64,000 bases of DNA from RPQJ01 sp963732415 (GCA_963732415.1 CAVSZK010000021.1:1-64000), one strand, 5' to 3'; positions 25,940 through 34,910 are shown, numbered from the stretch's first letter. Numbers and translations are program-made. The notes: generated by a model not told the origin, from the sequence alone.

Positions 25940-26590
25940 TCAGGCGCGGTGTCCAGGGAGCTGCCGTGAGCGTGGCCTCACGATGACCATCACGATCGTA
26001 CCAACGATGGCGCCGGCTGCAGCCAGCGCCATGTCTTTCTGGGCATCCCAGGCATCGCCCTGTGTTCCGAGGTAGGCCATTCCCAGGTCGCCGCCGAACA
26101 GCGCCGCCGCAAGCCACTCGATGAGTTCGTAGATCACGGAATGTGAAAGCACGAACAGCAGCGGCATCAGCCAGCGCCATAGTCCGCGCGTCGCGGCACG
26201 CGCCTCGAACAGTTCCCATGCGACCGGCAGCACCAGCAACCCGTAGCTGAAGTGCACGAAGCGATCGTAATTGTTGCGGCCCGGTGCCGCGCCTGCTTCG
26301 CTCCAGGGGACAGCGAGCCAGTCGCGCCACGGTACCTCGCTGTACGTGTAGTGAGCCCCGATCTCGTGCAGCACCAGGAAAATGAACAGGCAGGTGTAGG
26401 CCAGGTTGGAAAATCGAAGGCTGCGACAGGTAATTGCTAGCAGTGGAACGGCGACGAACACGATGACGTTTTCGAGCAGCCAGTCCTGTCGATACCAGGG
26501 CGCAATGGCAAGTAAGGCGAAGATCGCAACGAATGCGACCAGCAGGACCAGCGGGTATCGGTATCGCGCGTCCACGTTCATTGCCGACAT
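25940..26590 (-). CDS. DUF2238 (YjdF-type) membrane protein
   Basis: The 216-aa protein has about six membrane helices and the family motifs VLHEIGAHYTYSEVPW, NNYDRFVHFSYG and HSVIYELIEW. YjdF/DUF2238 proteins are inner-membrane proteins with no established function. Two ATG codons nine bases apart (26590 and 26581) could start it; the second has the better spacing to a GGAG site. It is divergent from the VOC-family gene at 26692. Confidence 0.85.
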   Translation of the reverse strand: MSAMNVDARYRYPLVLLVAFVAIFALLAIAPWYRQDWLLENVIVFVAVPLLAITCRSLRFSNLAYTCLFIFLVLHEIGAHYTYSEVPWRDWLAVPWSEAGAAPGRNNYDRFVHFSYGLLVLPVAWELFEARAATRGLWRWLMPLLFVLSHSVIYELIEWLAAALFGGDLGMAYLGTQGDAWDAQKDMALAAAGAIVGTIVMVIVRPRSRQLPGHRA

Positions 26591-26691
26591 TACTCCAATC
26601 GGCGACGCATTGGAGTCGCCGCCGGAGCCAGGTTGCGCTAGGCTGAAAGCCGACCCGCCCGGCGTCGGGCGCCGACTCGTCGGAGCAGCAC

Positions 26692-27072
26692 GTGCACAAG
26701 AGCAGGCTCGCCGGATTCATCATCGACTGCCAGACACGGGACCTCCAGTCAGCTGCACGTTTCTGGGGCGGTGCGCTCGGCATGGAGCAGCGTGAATTGC
26801 CGGGTGAAGAGGGAGAGAAGTACCAGCGGCTCGTCGATCCGGGCGGCCGCTTGCACATCGAAGTGCAGTCGGTGGATCACGCCAGCCGCGTGCACCTGGA
26901 CATAGAGACCGATGACATCGAGTCCGAGGTGCGGCGTCTCGAGACGCTCGGCGCGACCCGCGTCAGCCAGGTCGGGACATGGTGGGTCATGCAGGCGCCG
27001 ACCGGCCAGAGGTTCTGCGTCGTGCGTGCAGGAGCGGGGGATTTCGAGAGCAACGCGAATCGGTGGCCCTGA
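26692..27072 (+). CDS. VOC/glyoxalase-like domain protein
   Basis: The 126-aa product, with a GTG start behind GGAG, shows one vicinal-oxygen-chelate fold: DCQTRDLQSAARFWGGALG start, paired beta units, an HLDIETDD segment and a C-terminal PTGQRFCVV strand. Such single-domain proteins act as metal-dependent lyases or dioxygenases, or bind small toxins. A second VOC gene follows 78 bases downstream. No specific substrate can be named. Confidence 0.8.
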   Translation: MHKSRLAGFIIDCQTRDLQSAARFWGGALGMEQRELPGEEGEKYQRLVDPGGRLHIEVQSVDHASRVHLDIETDDIESEVRRLETLGATRVSQVGTWWVMQAPTGQRFCVVRAGAGDFESNANRWP

Positions 27073-27150
27073 CCCGCTTCCGCGGTCGTGCCAGGGCAAC
27101 GCGTCGCCGGCATGCTCCAACTTGAAGATGGCAACAGGAGGAGATCCGAC

Positions 27151-27522
27151 ATGGCAGGCAATCCCGTCCGGTGGTTCGAGATCTACGTGCAGGACATGGC
27201 GCGGGCAAAGGCGTTTTACGAGGCGGTGTTCGGTCTCAAGTGCGAGAAGCTGAACTCAGGCGACATCGAGATGTGGGGATTTCCGATGGATCGGACCCGA
27301 TCCGGAACCGGCGGAGCGCTGGTCCGGATGCCCGGCGTGGCTTCGGGCGGCAACAGCACGCTGGTCTATTTCAGGAGTGACGATTGCGCCATCGAGGCGT
27401 CCCGCGTCGCCGCCGCGGGTGGCCGGGTACACCGGGACAAGATATCGATCGGCGAGTATGGATTCATCGTCCTGGCGGTGGACACCGAGGGCAACATGTT
27501 CGGCGTGCACTCACTGGCCTGA
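27151..27522 (+). CDS. VOC family protein (glyoxalase/bleomycin-resistance fold)
   Basis: The ATG at 27151 follows a strong AGGAGGAG and gives 123 aa. The pattern WFEIYVQDMARAKAFYEAVFGL, then GGALVRMPG, a VYFRSDD segment and FIVLAVDTEGNMFGVHS, is the common YdhR/PhnB-neighbouring VOC subgroup. Function is unassigned. It is unlike the preceding VOC protein in sequence, so this is not a recent duplication. Confidence 0.85.
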   Translation: MAGNPVRWFEIYVQDMARAKAFYEAVFGLKCEKLNSGDIEMWGFPMDRTRSGTGGALVRMPGVASGGNSTLVYFRSDDCAIEASRVAAAGGRVHRDKISIGEYGFIVLAVDTEGNMFGVHSLA

Positions 27523-27532
27523 CCGGCCGGCG

Positions 27533-27557
27533 GCCCGGTACGTATTGCGTACCGGGC
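27533..27557. terminator. Perfect hairpin between convergent VOC and ahpF genes
   Basis: GCCCGGTACG at 27533-27542 pairs with CGTACCGGGC at 27548-27557 around TATTG. It lies 11 bases after the VOC stop and 29 bases after the ahpF stop on the opposite strand, so it can serve both transcripts. No T-run is present on either side. Confidence 0.55.
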
Positions 27558-27585
27558 GCCGTGGCTCCTGCCTGGGCGGGTCCCG

Positions 27586-29226
27586 TTACGCCGCGGCCGC
27601 GTCCTGTTCGACAGCGGGAAGGCGCATAAGGTGGTCGAACGCGCCGAGCGCGGCCTTCGAACCCTCGCCCATGGCGATGACGATCTGCTTGTAGGGCACG
27701 GTCGTCGCGTCGCCGGCTGCGAATACCCCGGGTACCGAGGTCTGGCCGCGCGCGTCGACCTCGATCTCCCCTCGCGGACTCAGAGCCACCGTGCCCTTGA
27801 GCCAGTCCGTGTTGGGCAGCAGGCCGATCTGCACGAACACGCCCTCGAGATCGACGCGGCGGAGTTCGTCGCTGCCCCGATCGCGATAGGTGAGTCCGTT
27901 CACACGCCCCTCGGCGCCGTGCACCTCGGTGGTTTCCGCGGAGACGATCACCCGGACGTTCGGCAGGCTGCGCAGTTTCCGCTGCAGCACTTCGTCCGCG
28001 CGCAGCCGTCCATCGTATTCGACCAGGGTTACGGACGAGACCAGGCCGGCCAGGTCGATGGCAGCCTCGACCCCGGAATTGCCGCCTCCGATCACCGCGA
28101 CACGCTTGCCCTTGAACAGCGGGCCGTCACAGTGCGGACAGTACGCGACGCCACGGCCGCGATACTCGCGCTCGCCCGGGACATTCATCTCCCGCCATCG
28201 GGCACCGGTTGCGAGCACGACGGACCGGCTGCGGAGACTTGCTCCGTTCTCGAGACTCACGGTGAGGAGGCCGGTCTCGTCTGCCGGCAGGAGTCGCGTG
28301 GCGCGGTTCAGGTTCATTACGTCCACGTCGTAGGTCCTGACATGCTCTTCGAGCGCGGCAACCAGCCTGGGTCCCTCGGTGTGGGTCACGGAGATGAAGT
28401 TCTCGATCCCCATCGTGTCCATGACCTGGCCGCCGAAGCGTTCGGAAACCACGCCGGTGCGAATGCCTTTGCGCGCGGCATAGATGGCCGCGGAGGCCCC
28501 GGCCGGCCCGCCGCCGACGACCAGCACGTCGAATGGCTCCCTGGTGTCGAGCATTGCTGCTTCCCGTGCCGCACCCCGGGTGTCGATCTTCGCCAGGATT
28601 TCCTCGACCGTCATGCGGCCCTGGCCAAATGGCTGGCCGTTCAGGTAGACGGCCGGCACCGCCATGATCTTCCTCGACTCGACCTGCTGCTGGAACACGG
28701 CACCGTCGATCATCGTGCTGCGCACGCGGGGGTTGAGCACCGCCATCAGGTTCAATGCCTGGACGACGTCAGGGCAGTTGTGGCAGCTGAGCGAGATGAA
28801 GACTTCGAAGTCAAGGTCCCTGTCGAGTGCCTCGATGCGCCTTGCGGTCTCCGGCGTGACCTTCGGCGGGTGGCCGCCCGCATGGAGCAGCGCGAGCACC
28901 AGCGAGGTGAACTCGTGGCCGCTCGGGGTGCCCGCGAAGCGGACACCCATGTCGGCCCCTGCCGGACTGACCTGGAACGACGGCACCAGCACGTCCCGCG
29001 CCGCGCCAGCGCCGCGCGCACCGCCCTCATTGTCGCCGGCAACTTCGTCGGCACCCGCTGCCTGCGTCCGCAGGACGATCTGGTCCGACAGCGACGCAAG
29101 GTCTTCAAGCATCGCAAGCATCGTTGCCGACGCAGTGCTCCCGTCCAGGTCCGCGACCAGTTCCACTGTTCGCGAGATCCGTCCGAGGTGTGTCTTCAGT
29201 TGCTGCTTGATGTTCGGGTCGAGCAC
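27586..29226 (-). CDS. ahpF: Alkyl hydroperoxide reductase subunit F
   Basis: The 546-aa flavoprotein has an N-terminal tandem thioredoxin-like domain with CHNC (Cys148/Cys151), the FAD motif GGGPAGASAA (about 238-247), a second redox pair CPHC (Cys363/Cys366) and the NAD motif GGGNSGVEAA. It passes electrons from NADH to AhpC for peroxide removal. The interdomain linker around residues 55-80 is Gly/Ala-rich and longer than in E. coli. It follows ahpC on the minus strand, with a terminator-like hairpin in the 94-base gap. Confidence 0.96.
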   Translation of the reverse strand: MLDPNIKQQLKTHLGRISRTVELVADLDGSTASATMLAMLEDLASLSDQIVLRTQAAGADEVAGDNEGGARGAGAARDVLVPSFQVSPAGADMGVRFAGTPSGHEFTSLVLALLHAGGHPPKVTPETARRIEALDRDLDFEVFISLSCHNCPDVVQALNLMAVLNPRVRSTMIDGAVFQQQVESRKIMAVPAVYLNGQPFGQGRMTVEEILAKIDTRGAAREAAMLDTREPFDVLVVGGGPAGASAAIYAARKGIRTGVVSERFGGQVMDTMGIENFISVTHTEGPRLVAALEEHVRTYDVDVMNLNRATRLLPADETGLLTVSLENGASLRSRSVVLATGARWREMNVPGEREYRGRGVAYCPHCDGPLFKGKRVAVIGGGNSGVEAAIDLAGLVSSVTLVEYDGRLRADEVLQRKLRSLPNVRVIVSAETTEVHGAEGRVNGLTYRDRGSDELRRVDLEGVFVQIGLLPNTDWLKGTVALSPRGEIEVDARGQTSVPGVFAAGDATTVPYKQIVIAMGEGSKAALGAFDHLMRLPAVEQDAAAA

Positions 29227-29285
29227 GTTGCCATCTCCGGTCGCGCCTGGGCACCGGCCGCGAGCCGGCCCGGCACAGGAATTTC

Positions 29286-29312
29286 AAAAAAACCCGCCCG
29301 TCCCTGGGCGGG
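29286..29312 (-). terminator. Intrinsic terminator between ahpC and ahpF
   Basis: On the minus strand a seven-pair stem (29306-29312 with 29293-29299) and six-base loop are followed by seven T residues (A-run at 29286-29292 on the plus strand). It starts nine bases after the ahpC stop. It would let most transcripts end after ahpC and only a fraction reach ahpF, matching the excess of AhpC over AhpF found in other bacteria. Confidence 0.8.
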
Positions 29313-29320
29313 CACGGGGG

Positions 29321-29887
29321 TCAGATCTTGCCGACCAGGTCCAGCGACGGCTCGAGCGTCTGTGCGCCCGGCGTCCACTTGGCGGGGCAGACCTCGCCCG
29401 GGTGGGCGGCGACGTACTGCGCAGCCTGAACCTTGCGAAGCAGTTCCTTCGCGTCGCGGCCGATCCCGAGGTCGTTGATCTCGGCGACCTTGATCACGCC
29501 TTCCGGGTTCACCACGAAAGTGCCGCGCAGTGCGAGACCTTCGTCCTCGATCAGCACACCGAAATTGCGACTGATCGCGTGGGTCGGGTCGCCGACCATC
29601 GGGTACTCGATCCGGCGGATGGTGTCGGATGCGTCGTGCCAGGCCTTGTGGGTGAAGTGTGTGTCGGTCGACACGCTGTAGATCTCCACGCCAAGCGACT
29701 GGAACTGGGGGTAGAGGTCCGCGACGTCGCCAAGTTCGGTCGGACAGACGAACGTGAAGTCCGCCGGGTAGAAGAAGAAGACCGACCACTTACCGCTGAG
29801 GTCCGCATCCGTGACCTGCACGAACTCGCCGTCGTGGAAGGCGGTGGCCTTGAAGGGCTTTACCTGGGTGTTGATCAAGGAACTCAT
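29321..29887 (-). CDS. ahpC: Alkyl hydroperoxide reductase subunit C (peroxiredoxin)
   Basis: The 188-aa protein is a typical 2-Cys AhpC-type peroxiredoxin: peroxidatic Cys48 in FVCPTELGD, resolving Cys167 in EVCPAKW, and the family-typical start SLINTQVKPFKA. It reduces hydrogen peroxide and organic peroxides with electrons from AhpF. A GGAG site precedes the ATG. The upstream region contains a near-consensus OxyR site and a matching -10 element. Confidence 0.97.
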   Translation of the reverse strand: MSSLINTQVKPFKATAFHDGEFVQVTDADLSGKWSVFFFYPADFTFVCPTELGDVADLYPQFQSLGVEIYSVSTDTHFTHKAWHDASDTIRRIEYPMVGDPTHAISRNFGVLIEDEGLALRGTFVVNPEGVIKVAEINDLGIGRDAKELLRKVQAAQYVAAHPGEVCPAKWTPGAQTLEPSLDLVGKI

Positions 29888-29954
29888 GCGTATTTCTCCG
29901 TGGTGTTGAGGCAGGGGAACGGCCTCGATGGGAGGGGACGATACGCAGGGCCCA

Positions 29955-29960
29955 ATGATA
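29955..29960 (-). promoter_or_regulatory. Candidate ahpC -10 element
   Basis: TATCAT on the minus strand, one base from TATAAT, lies 68 bases before the ahpC start. The -35 position 17 bases upstream (29978-29983) is a poor match and falls inside the OxyR-like operator, as expected for an OxyR-activated promoter. Confidence 0.5.
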
Positions 29961-29966
29961 TTCCCA

Positions 29967-30003
29967 ATCGATTGATACTAACTAAGACATAGGCAGCGCC
30001 TAT
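29967..30003 (-). promoter_or_regulatory. OxyR-like operator upstream of ahpC
   Basis: Read on the plus strand, four tetranucleotides spaced by exactly seven bases read ATCG, CTAA, ATAG and CTAT, against the OxyR consensus ATAG-N7-CTAT-N7-ATAG-N7-CTAT. Fourteen of sixteen positions match, and the half-site at 29989-30003 is perfect. It covers the -35 region of the candidate ahpC promoter, the classic activator position. No oxyR gene is recognisable in the window. Confidence 0.72.
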
Positions 30004-30101
30004 GACTAGCACCGGGCGGCGGTGGCGCCGGTCGCGAGGACTCCGACGGTGCGCCGAATTGCTATCCTAGGCGCACGGCAGAACGCCGCAGGGGAGGGTC
30101 A

Positions 30102-31124
30102 ATGGACAAGCCGACGGTTCTCATCACCGGCGTTTCCGGTTTCATCGCGCGGCAGTGTGCCGTGGACCTGCTCAATGCCGGTTACGGCGTGCGCGGCACC
30201 CTGCGATCGTTCAAGCGATCGGACGACGTGCGCGGGTCGCTGTCGCGGCACGCGCCAGTGGCGCGCCTGGAGTTCGCGGAAGCCGACCTCGAGGCCGATA
30301 CGGGCTGGGACACGGCCGTGCGTGGCTGTGGGCACGTGCTGCACGTGGCCTCGCCGTTTCCCGCCGTCCAACCGAAGGATGAGCAGGACCTGATCCGCCC
30401 TGCCGTCGAGGGCACGTTGCGCGTGTTGCGTGCGGCCGTGGCTGGCCGAGTCGAGCGCTTCGTGCAGACCTCGTCACTGGTGGCCGTGATGTACGGTCAT
30501 CCGCATTCGCGCACAAGACCATTCACCGAAGCCGACTGGACACTGGTCGACTCGCCGGGAGTCAGCGCCTATGCGAAATCGAAGACACTGGCGGAGCGCG
30601 CGGCGCGGGATTTTGTCGAGAAGGAAGGTTCGAGGCTGCATTACTCGTCGGTGAACCCGGGCCTGGTGCTGGGTCCGGTGCTCGATCGCGACATCGGCAC
30701 CTCGGCCGAGATCATCCAGATGTTCCTGACGGGCAAGTACCCGGGCGCTCCGCGGCTCGCGATTCCCTGCGTGGACGTGCGCGACGTGGCGCGCGCGCAC
30801 CGCCTTGCGCTCGAAGTGGACGCCCCGAGCGGGGGGCGTTACCTGGCCGCCGACGAGAGCCTGTGGTTCATCGAGATCGCGCGGGCGATTCGCGAGGCGC
30901 TCGGCCCTGCGGGTCGCAAGGCCCCGCGATTCGAACTGCCGGACTGGGTTGTCAGGCTGGCGTCGATTTTCGATGCCACGACTCGACAGGCCGTGCCCGA
31001 CCTTGGCAGGGCGATGCCCATCGACAACTCGCTGACGCGCAGGACACTGGGAATGGAATTCATCCCGGCCCGGGAAGCCGCGGTCGCGATGGCGCAGAGC
31101 CTGGTGGATCTGAAACTCGTCTGA
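30102..31124 (+). CDS. NAD(P)-dependent epimerase/reductase (extended SDR, dihydroflavonol-reductase-like)
   Basis: The 340-aa protein has the Rossmann start TVLITGVSGFIA, an HVASPF motif, a VQTSSLVAVMYG strand and the active-site pair in SAYAKSK (Tyr-x3-Lys). This is the extended SDR pattern of dihydroflavonol-4-reductase-like proteins, which reduce aldehydes or ketones. GGAGGGT precedes the ATG. The mttB-like gene begins 15 bases after its stop, so it may open that operon, but no chemistry links it to methyl transfer in an obvious way. Confidence 0.85.
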   Translation: MDKPTVLITGVSGFIARQCAVDLLNAGYGVRGTLRSFKRSDDVRGSLSRHAPVARLEFAEADLEADTGWDTAVRGCGHVLHVASPFPAVQPKDEQDLIRPAVEGTLRVLRAAVAGRVERFVQTSSLVAVMYGHPHSRTRPFTEADWTLVDSPGVSAYAKSKTLAERAARDFVEKEGSRLHYSSVNPGLVLGPVLDRDIGTSAEIIQMFLTGKYPGAPRLAIPCVDVRDVARAHRLALEVDAPSGGRYLAADESLWFIEIARAIREALGPAGRKAPRFELPDWVVRLASIFDATTRQAVPDLGRAMPIDNSLTRRTLGMEFIPAREAAVAMAQSLVDLKLV

Positions 31125-31139
31125 CGGAGTGGCACCGGA

Positions 31140-32609
31140 ATGAGGCCGACCCTTTCTGTACTGGAGCCCGCGCTGATCGACCGGATCATCGACGAGGCGA
31201 TCGGCGTTCTGGAGACGACCGGCGTGATGATCGATGACGAGCGGGCACTGAAGCGCCTGGCAGGTGCGGGGCTCGAGGCGGACGCCACGACCGGGCGCGT
31301 GCGCTTTCCGCGCGCCTCGGTGGAGCGCGCGCTCGCGACCGCGCCTTCATCGGTCACGCTGCACGACCGTGATGGTGCGGTGGCGGCCGTGCTCGAAGGC
31401 GACAACGTCCACTTCGTCCCCGGGAGCTCCGCGCTGCGCGTGCTCGACCGCAGGACGCAGAAGGCGCGAACGCCGCTGACACCTGACTTCGTCGAGTACG
31501 TCCGCCTCGCGGACGGGCTGAAGAACATTTCATACCTTTCGACGGCGTTCATTCCGACTGACATCCCACAGGACGTGGCGGACGTCTGGCGACTCTACCT
31601 GGTGCTCGCGCACTCGAAGCGGCCGGTCGTCTCCGGGGCGTTCACCGCCTGGGGCGTGCCACGGATGGGCCAGGTGATGGCCATGTTCCGCGACGATCGC
31701 GCGGATCTTGTTCGCAGGCCGATGTCCATCTTTACGTGCTGCCCGAATACGCCGCTGCGCTGGGGCGAGGATCCTGTCGCAAACATCATGGACTGCGCTG
31801 AATGGGGCATCCCGATCGAGATCGTGCCGGTACTGCTGCTTGGCATGATCTCGCCGGTCACGACGGTCGGCGCGCTGGTGCTGCACACAGCCGAAGTGCT
31901 GTCGGGTCTCGTCATTGCGCAGTCCGTGCGGCCCGGTACAGCGGTGATTTTCGGCGGCGCGCCCGCGTCATTCCACATGCAGCTGATGACCAACCCGATG
32001 ACCGCGGTCGAAGCCCTGCAACTGTATTGTGGTTACGCGCAGGTGGCGAAGCGGCTCGGACTGCCCTGCCAGGCGTACATGGCACTTTCCGATTCGAAGT
32101 TCAACGACCCGCAGGCCGGCATGGAAACCGGCGTCGGCGCGTTTCTCGCGGCCAGCGCCGGCATCAACTCCGTCTCGGGCCCGGGAATGCTCGATTACGT
32201 CAACTGCTTCAGCTTCGAGAAGCTGGTGTTCGACGATGAGATCGTGGCCCACGCCCGGCGCTTCGTGCGCCCGGTGGAGGTTCGCGAAGACCTGCCGGCG
32301 GGTGAGCTGATTGCCGAGCTTGTTCGCGACAATCACCTGCTTACCTCCGAGCACACGCTGGCGCACTGGCCGGACGAGTTGTACATGCCTGGACCGACGC
32401 TCGACCGGACCAACTGGGACCAGTGGGCGGAGCAGGGCTCACGCGACTGGCGCGCGAGGGCCAACGAAGTCATCGACGAGACGCTGGCGGCCTACGAGGT
32501 CGCGCCGCTCGAACGGCGCTTACACGACGGGATACGGCAGTTGATCAGCAGCACCAGTAGCGACCCCAGCGCGGTGCTGCCGGCCTTTACGGAGAACGCG
32601 CATGACTGA
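31140..32609 (+). CDS. Trimethylamine methyltransferase (MttB) family protein, non-pyrrolysine type
   Basis: The 489-aa protein belongs to the MttB superfamily: ETTGVMIDDERAL near the start, then GGAPASFHMQL, DSKFNDPQAGMETG and SFEKLVFDDE in the TIM-barrel core. The frame has no internal stop, so it lacks the amber/pyrrolysine of true trimethylamine enzymes and resembles the quaternary-amine enzymes such as MtgB (glycine betaine). It would move a methyl group from a methylated amine to the corrinoid protein encoded next, with which it overlaps by eight bases. The donor is unknown. Confidence 0.93.
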   Translation: MRPTLSVLEPALIDRIIDEAIGVLETTGVMIDDERALKRLAGAGLEADATTGRVRFPRASVERALATAPSSVTLHDRDGAVAAVLEGDNVHFVPGSSALRVLDRRTQKARTPLTPDFVEYVRLADGLKNISYLSTAFIPTDIPQDVADVWRLYLVLAHSKRPVVSGAFTAWGVPRMGQVMAMFRDDRADLVRRPMSIFTCCPNTPLRWGEDPVANIMDCAEWGIPIEIVPVLLLGMISPVTTVGALVLHTAEVLSGLVIAQSVRPGTAVIFGGAPASFHMQLMTNPMTAVEALQLYCGYAQVAKRLGLPCQAYMALSDSKFNDPQAGMETGVGAFLAASAGINSVSGPGMLDYVNCFSFEKLVFDDEIVAHARRFVRPVEVREDLPAGELIAELVRDNHLLTSEHTLAHWPDELYMPGPTLDRTNWDQWAEQGSRDWRARANEVIDETLAAYEVAPLERRLHDGIRQLISSTSSDPSAVLPAFTENAHD

Positions 32610-33261
32610 CTACGCGCTCATGAACCAGTTGCTCTTCGAGGGAAAGCAGGACCCGGTGCGAGAAATGACCGAAGCGGCGCTGGCCGAAGGGCGGCCGCCG
32701 ATGGAAGTGCTCGATGACGGCTTGATCGCGGGCATGCGCGTGGTCGGCGAGGACTTCAAGCACAACCGCGTGTTCGTGCCCGAGGTGCTGCTCGCGGCGC
32801 GCGCGATGAAGGCAGGCCTCGCAGTGCTGAAGCCGCACCTCGTGTCGAACCGCAGCGACTCGTCGGCGCTGTCCGCCACGATCGTGCTCGGCACCGTGAA
32901 AGGCGACCTGCACGACATCGGCAAGAACCTGGTGGGAATGATGGCGGAAGGCGCTGGCTTCACGATCGTTGACCTGGGCACCGACACTTCGGCCGAGCGG
33001 TTCATCGCTGCCGCAAAGGAACACCGCGCGCGCATCGTCGGCATGAGCGCGCTGCTCACGACGACGATGATCTACATGCGCACGGTCGTTCAGAAATTCG
33101 AGGAAGCGGGAATGCGCGACGTGAAGCTGTGCATCGGTGGTGCGCCGACCAGCGCGGACTATGCCAGGCAGATCGGCGCCGACGGCTACGCGGCCGATGC
33201 GGCCAGCGCCGTGGAACTCTTCAAGCGGCTCATCTCCGAGCAGGCCGCCGCCGCACCGTGA
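32602..33261 (+). CDS. Corrinoid (cobalamin-binding) methyl-carrier protein
   Basis: The 219-aa protein has the MttC/MtbC/MetH-like layout: a helical cap domain (about 1-90) and a Rossmann B12-binding domain with the DxHxxG motif (Asp102, His104, Gly107 in GDLHDIGKN), plus a C-terminal GGAPTSADYA motif. His104 would be the lower cobalt ligand. It should accept methyl from the MttB-like protein and donate it onward. The neighbours on both sides overlap it, so production is likely coupled. Confidence 0.95.
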   Translation: MTDYALMNQLLFEGKQDPVREMTEAALAEGRPPMEVLDDGLIAGMRVVGEDFKHNRVFVPEVLLAARAMKAGLAVLKPHLVSNRSDSSALSATIVLGTVKGDLHDIGKNLVGMMAEGAGFTIVDLGTDTSAERFIAAAKEHRARIVGMSALLTTTMIYMRTVVQKFEEAGMRDVKLCIGGAPTSADYARQIGADGYAADAASAVELFKRLISEQAAAAP

Positions 33262-34910
33262 CCGCGACGGGCGCTCCGACGGCTGCCGGTTCCGCGACGA
33301 TCACGATCGACGGCGTCGCCGGCCCGGCCCCGCTCGGGCAAAGCCTGTTTGACTGGGCGGATTCACGCGGGATCACTGTCCCGACGTCCTGCCACAAGCA
33401 GGGCAAGTGCCGCGAGTGCCTGGTGGAGATCGAGGCAGGCGCGGAGTTCCTCAGCCAACCTGCCGAGCAGGAACGGCACCTCGAGGGCGCATTCCGACTG
33501 GCCTGCCGCGCGCTCGTCGTGGCGCCGGGCGCCGTCAGCGCCCACACCTTGCGCCGGGGGTCGCTGCGCATCGAAACCGATTCGAGTTCGGACCAGGCCG
33601 AGCGCGTTACTCTGGATCCGGCTGTCACCCGGGATGGGACGCGGATCCTGCTCGACGGCGAGCAGATCGCGGATTCCAGCGGACCGATTCACGGCCTCGC
33701 GATCGACCTGGGCACAACTACCGTCGCGGTGCGCCTCCACGACCTGGAATCCGGCCGCCTGGTGGCGACGCGTTCGTTCGAGAACCCGCAGCGCTTTGGC
33801 GGCTCGAACGTCATGTCGCGCATCCATTACGACGGCGAGCATCGCGGCCGGCTGCTGCAGCGCACGCTGCTTGGCTACCTGACGCACGCCATCGAATCGC
33901 TGCCGGTGGATCCCGCGACGATTTACGAAATCGTGGTGGCCGGCAATCCGACGATGCGTGACCTGATGTTCGGCCTCGATGTGCAGGCGCTGGGCGTGTT
34001 GCCATATCGCTCCATAAGCGAGGTGGCGGCGAGCGAGGGCCGGGCAGCCACGACCAGCCTTTCCGCGACTGCGAGGAAACTGCGCATGCCCGTGCATCCT
34101 GCCGCACGCATATATGGCCTGCCGCTGGTGGCGAGCCACGTGGGTGCCGACGCCGCGGCCTGCCTGCTCGCGACCGGCATGGCGGAGGGCAGCGAAGTCT
34201 GCGCACTGCTGGATATCGGCACGAACACCGAGGCCTTTTTCGGCAATGCTGCCCGCCTGCTGGCGGCGTCCTGCCCGGCAGGACCCGCCTTCGAGGGCGG
34301 CGGTGTGGGCTGCGGCATGCCGGCGCTCGATGGCGCGATCGAGCGCGTGACCCTCGGCGCCGACGGCGAGATGCGCCTGGCGGTCGTCGGCGACGCTGTG
34401 CCTGCCGGCATCTGCGGGTCGGGGTTGGTGGACCTGATGTCGGAACTCAGGCGTACCGGGCGCATGAACGGGCAGGGACGTTTCCTCGAGGCCGACGAGC
34501 CCGTCGAGCTCGGCGCCGACGGCCACGTCCGGGTGACCGAGGCCGACGTCAACGAACTCGCCCAGGCGAAAGGCGCCAACGCCGCAGGCTTGCGGGTGCT
34601 GGCGGACGAATACGGTGTCGCTCTCGAGCACGTCGAGCGCTTGTACCTGGCGGGTGGGTTTGCGCGGCACCTCGATGTCGATGCGGCCTGCCGCATTGGA
34701 CTGATCCCGGACCTGCCGCGTGAGCGGATAGTCAAGGTCGGCAATGCCGCGCTCGCGGGAGCGTCGATTGCGTTGCTGTCGCGAACGCGGCGCGCGGATC
34801 TCGAGGCGATCGTACGGCGCGTGGAGCTGGTCCGGCTCGAGGCGCACCCGGAGTTCTTCGAGTTCTTCGTGCAGGGCTGCCAGTTCGAGCCCTTCGGGGG
34901 CTCGTCGTGA
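33258..34910 (+). CDS. RACo/RamA-like corrinoid activation protein (2Fe-2S plus ASKHA, DUF4445)
   Basis: A GTG start at 33258 overlapping the previous stop (GTGA) gives 550 aa. Residues 1-90 form a ferredoxin-like domain with Cys45-x5-Cys51-x2-Cys54-x28-Cys83, a 2Fe-2S pattern. The rest, from about 150, is an actin/Hsp70-type ATPase domain with IDLGTTTVAVR, VVAGNPTMRDL, LDIGTNTE, GPAFEGGGVGCGM and LAGGFARHLD. RACo-type proteins reduce inactive Co(II) corrinoid to Co(I) using ATP. Here the target should be the corrinoid protein just upstream. The next gene overlaps its stop by GTGA. Confidence 0.92.
   Translation: MTATGAPTAAGSATITIDGVAGPAPLGQSLFDWADSRGITVPTSCHKQGKCRECLVEIEAGAEFLSQPAEQERHLEGAFRLACRALVVAPGAVSAHTLRRGSLRIETDSSSDQAERVTLDPAVTRDGTRILLDGEQIADSSGPIHGLAIDLGTTTVAVRLHDLESGRLVATRSFENPQRFGGSNVMSRIHYDGEHRGRLLQRTLLGYLTHAIESLPVDPATIYEIVVAGNPTMRDLMFGLDVQALGVLPYRSISEVAASEGRAATTSLSATARKLRMPVHPAARIYGLPLVASHVGADAAACLLATGMAEGSEVCALLDIGTNTEAFFGNAARLLAASCPAGPAFEGGGVGCGMPALDGAIERVTLGADGEMRLAVVGDAVPAGICGSGLVDLMSELRRTGRMNGQGRFLEADEPVELGADGHVRVTEADVNELAQAKGANAAGLRVLADEYGVALEHVERLYLAGGFARHLDVDAACRIGLIPDLPRERIVKVGNAALAGASIALLSRTRRADLEAIVRRVELVRLEAHPEFFEFFVQGCQFEPFGGSS

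Noticed and set aside
31140..32609. Possible pyrrolysine (in-frame amber) in the MttB-like gene
   Set aside because: The frame has no internal TAG, and no pyl genes are seen; it is a non-pyrrolysine member.
33363..34847. Long minus-strand frame opposite the RACo-like gene
   Set aside because: The plus-strand product has a clear ferredoxin plus ASKHA domain; the minus frame shows no motif.
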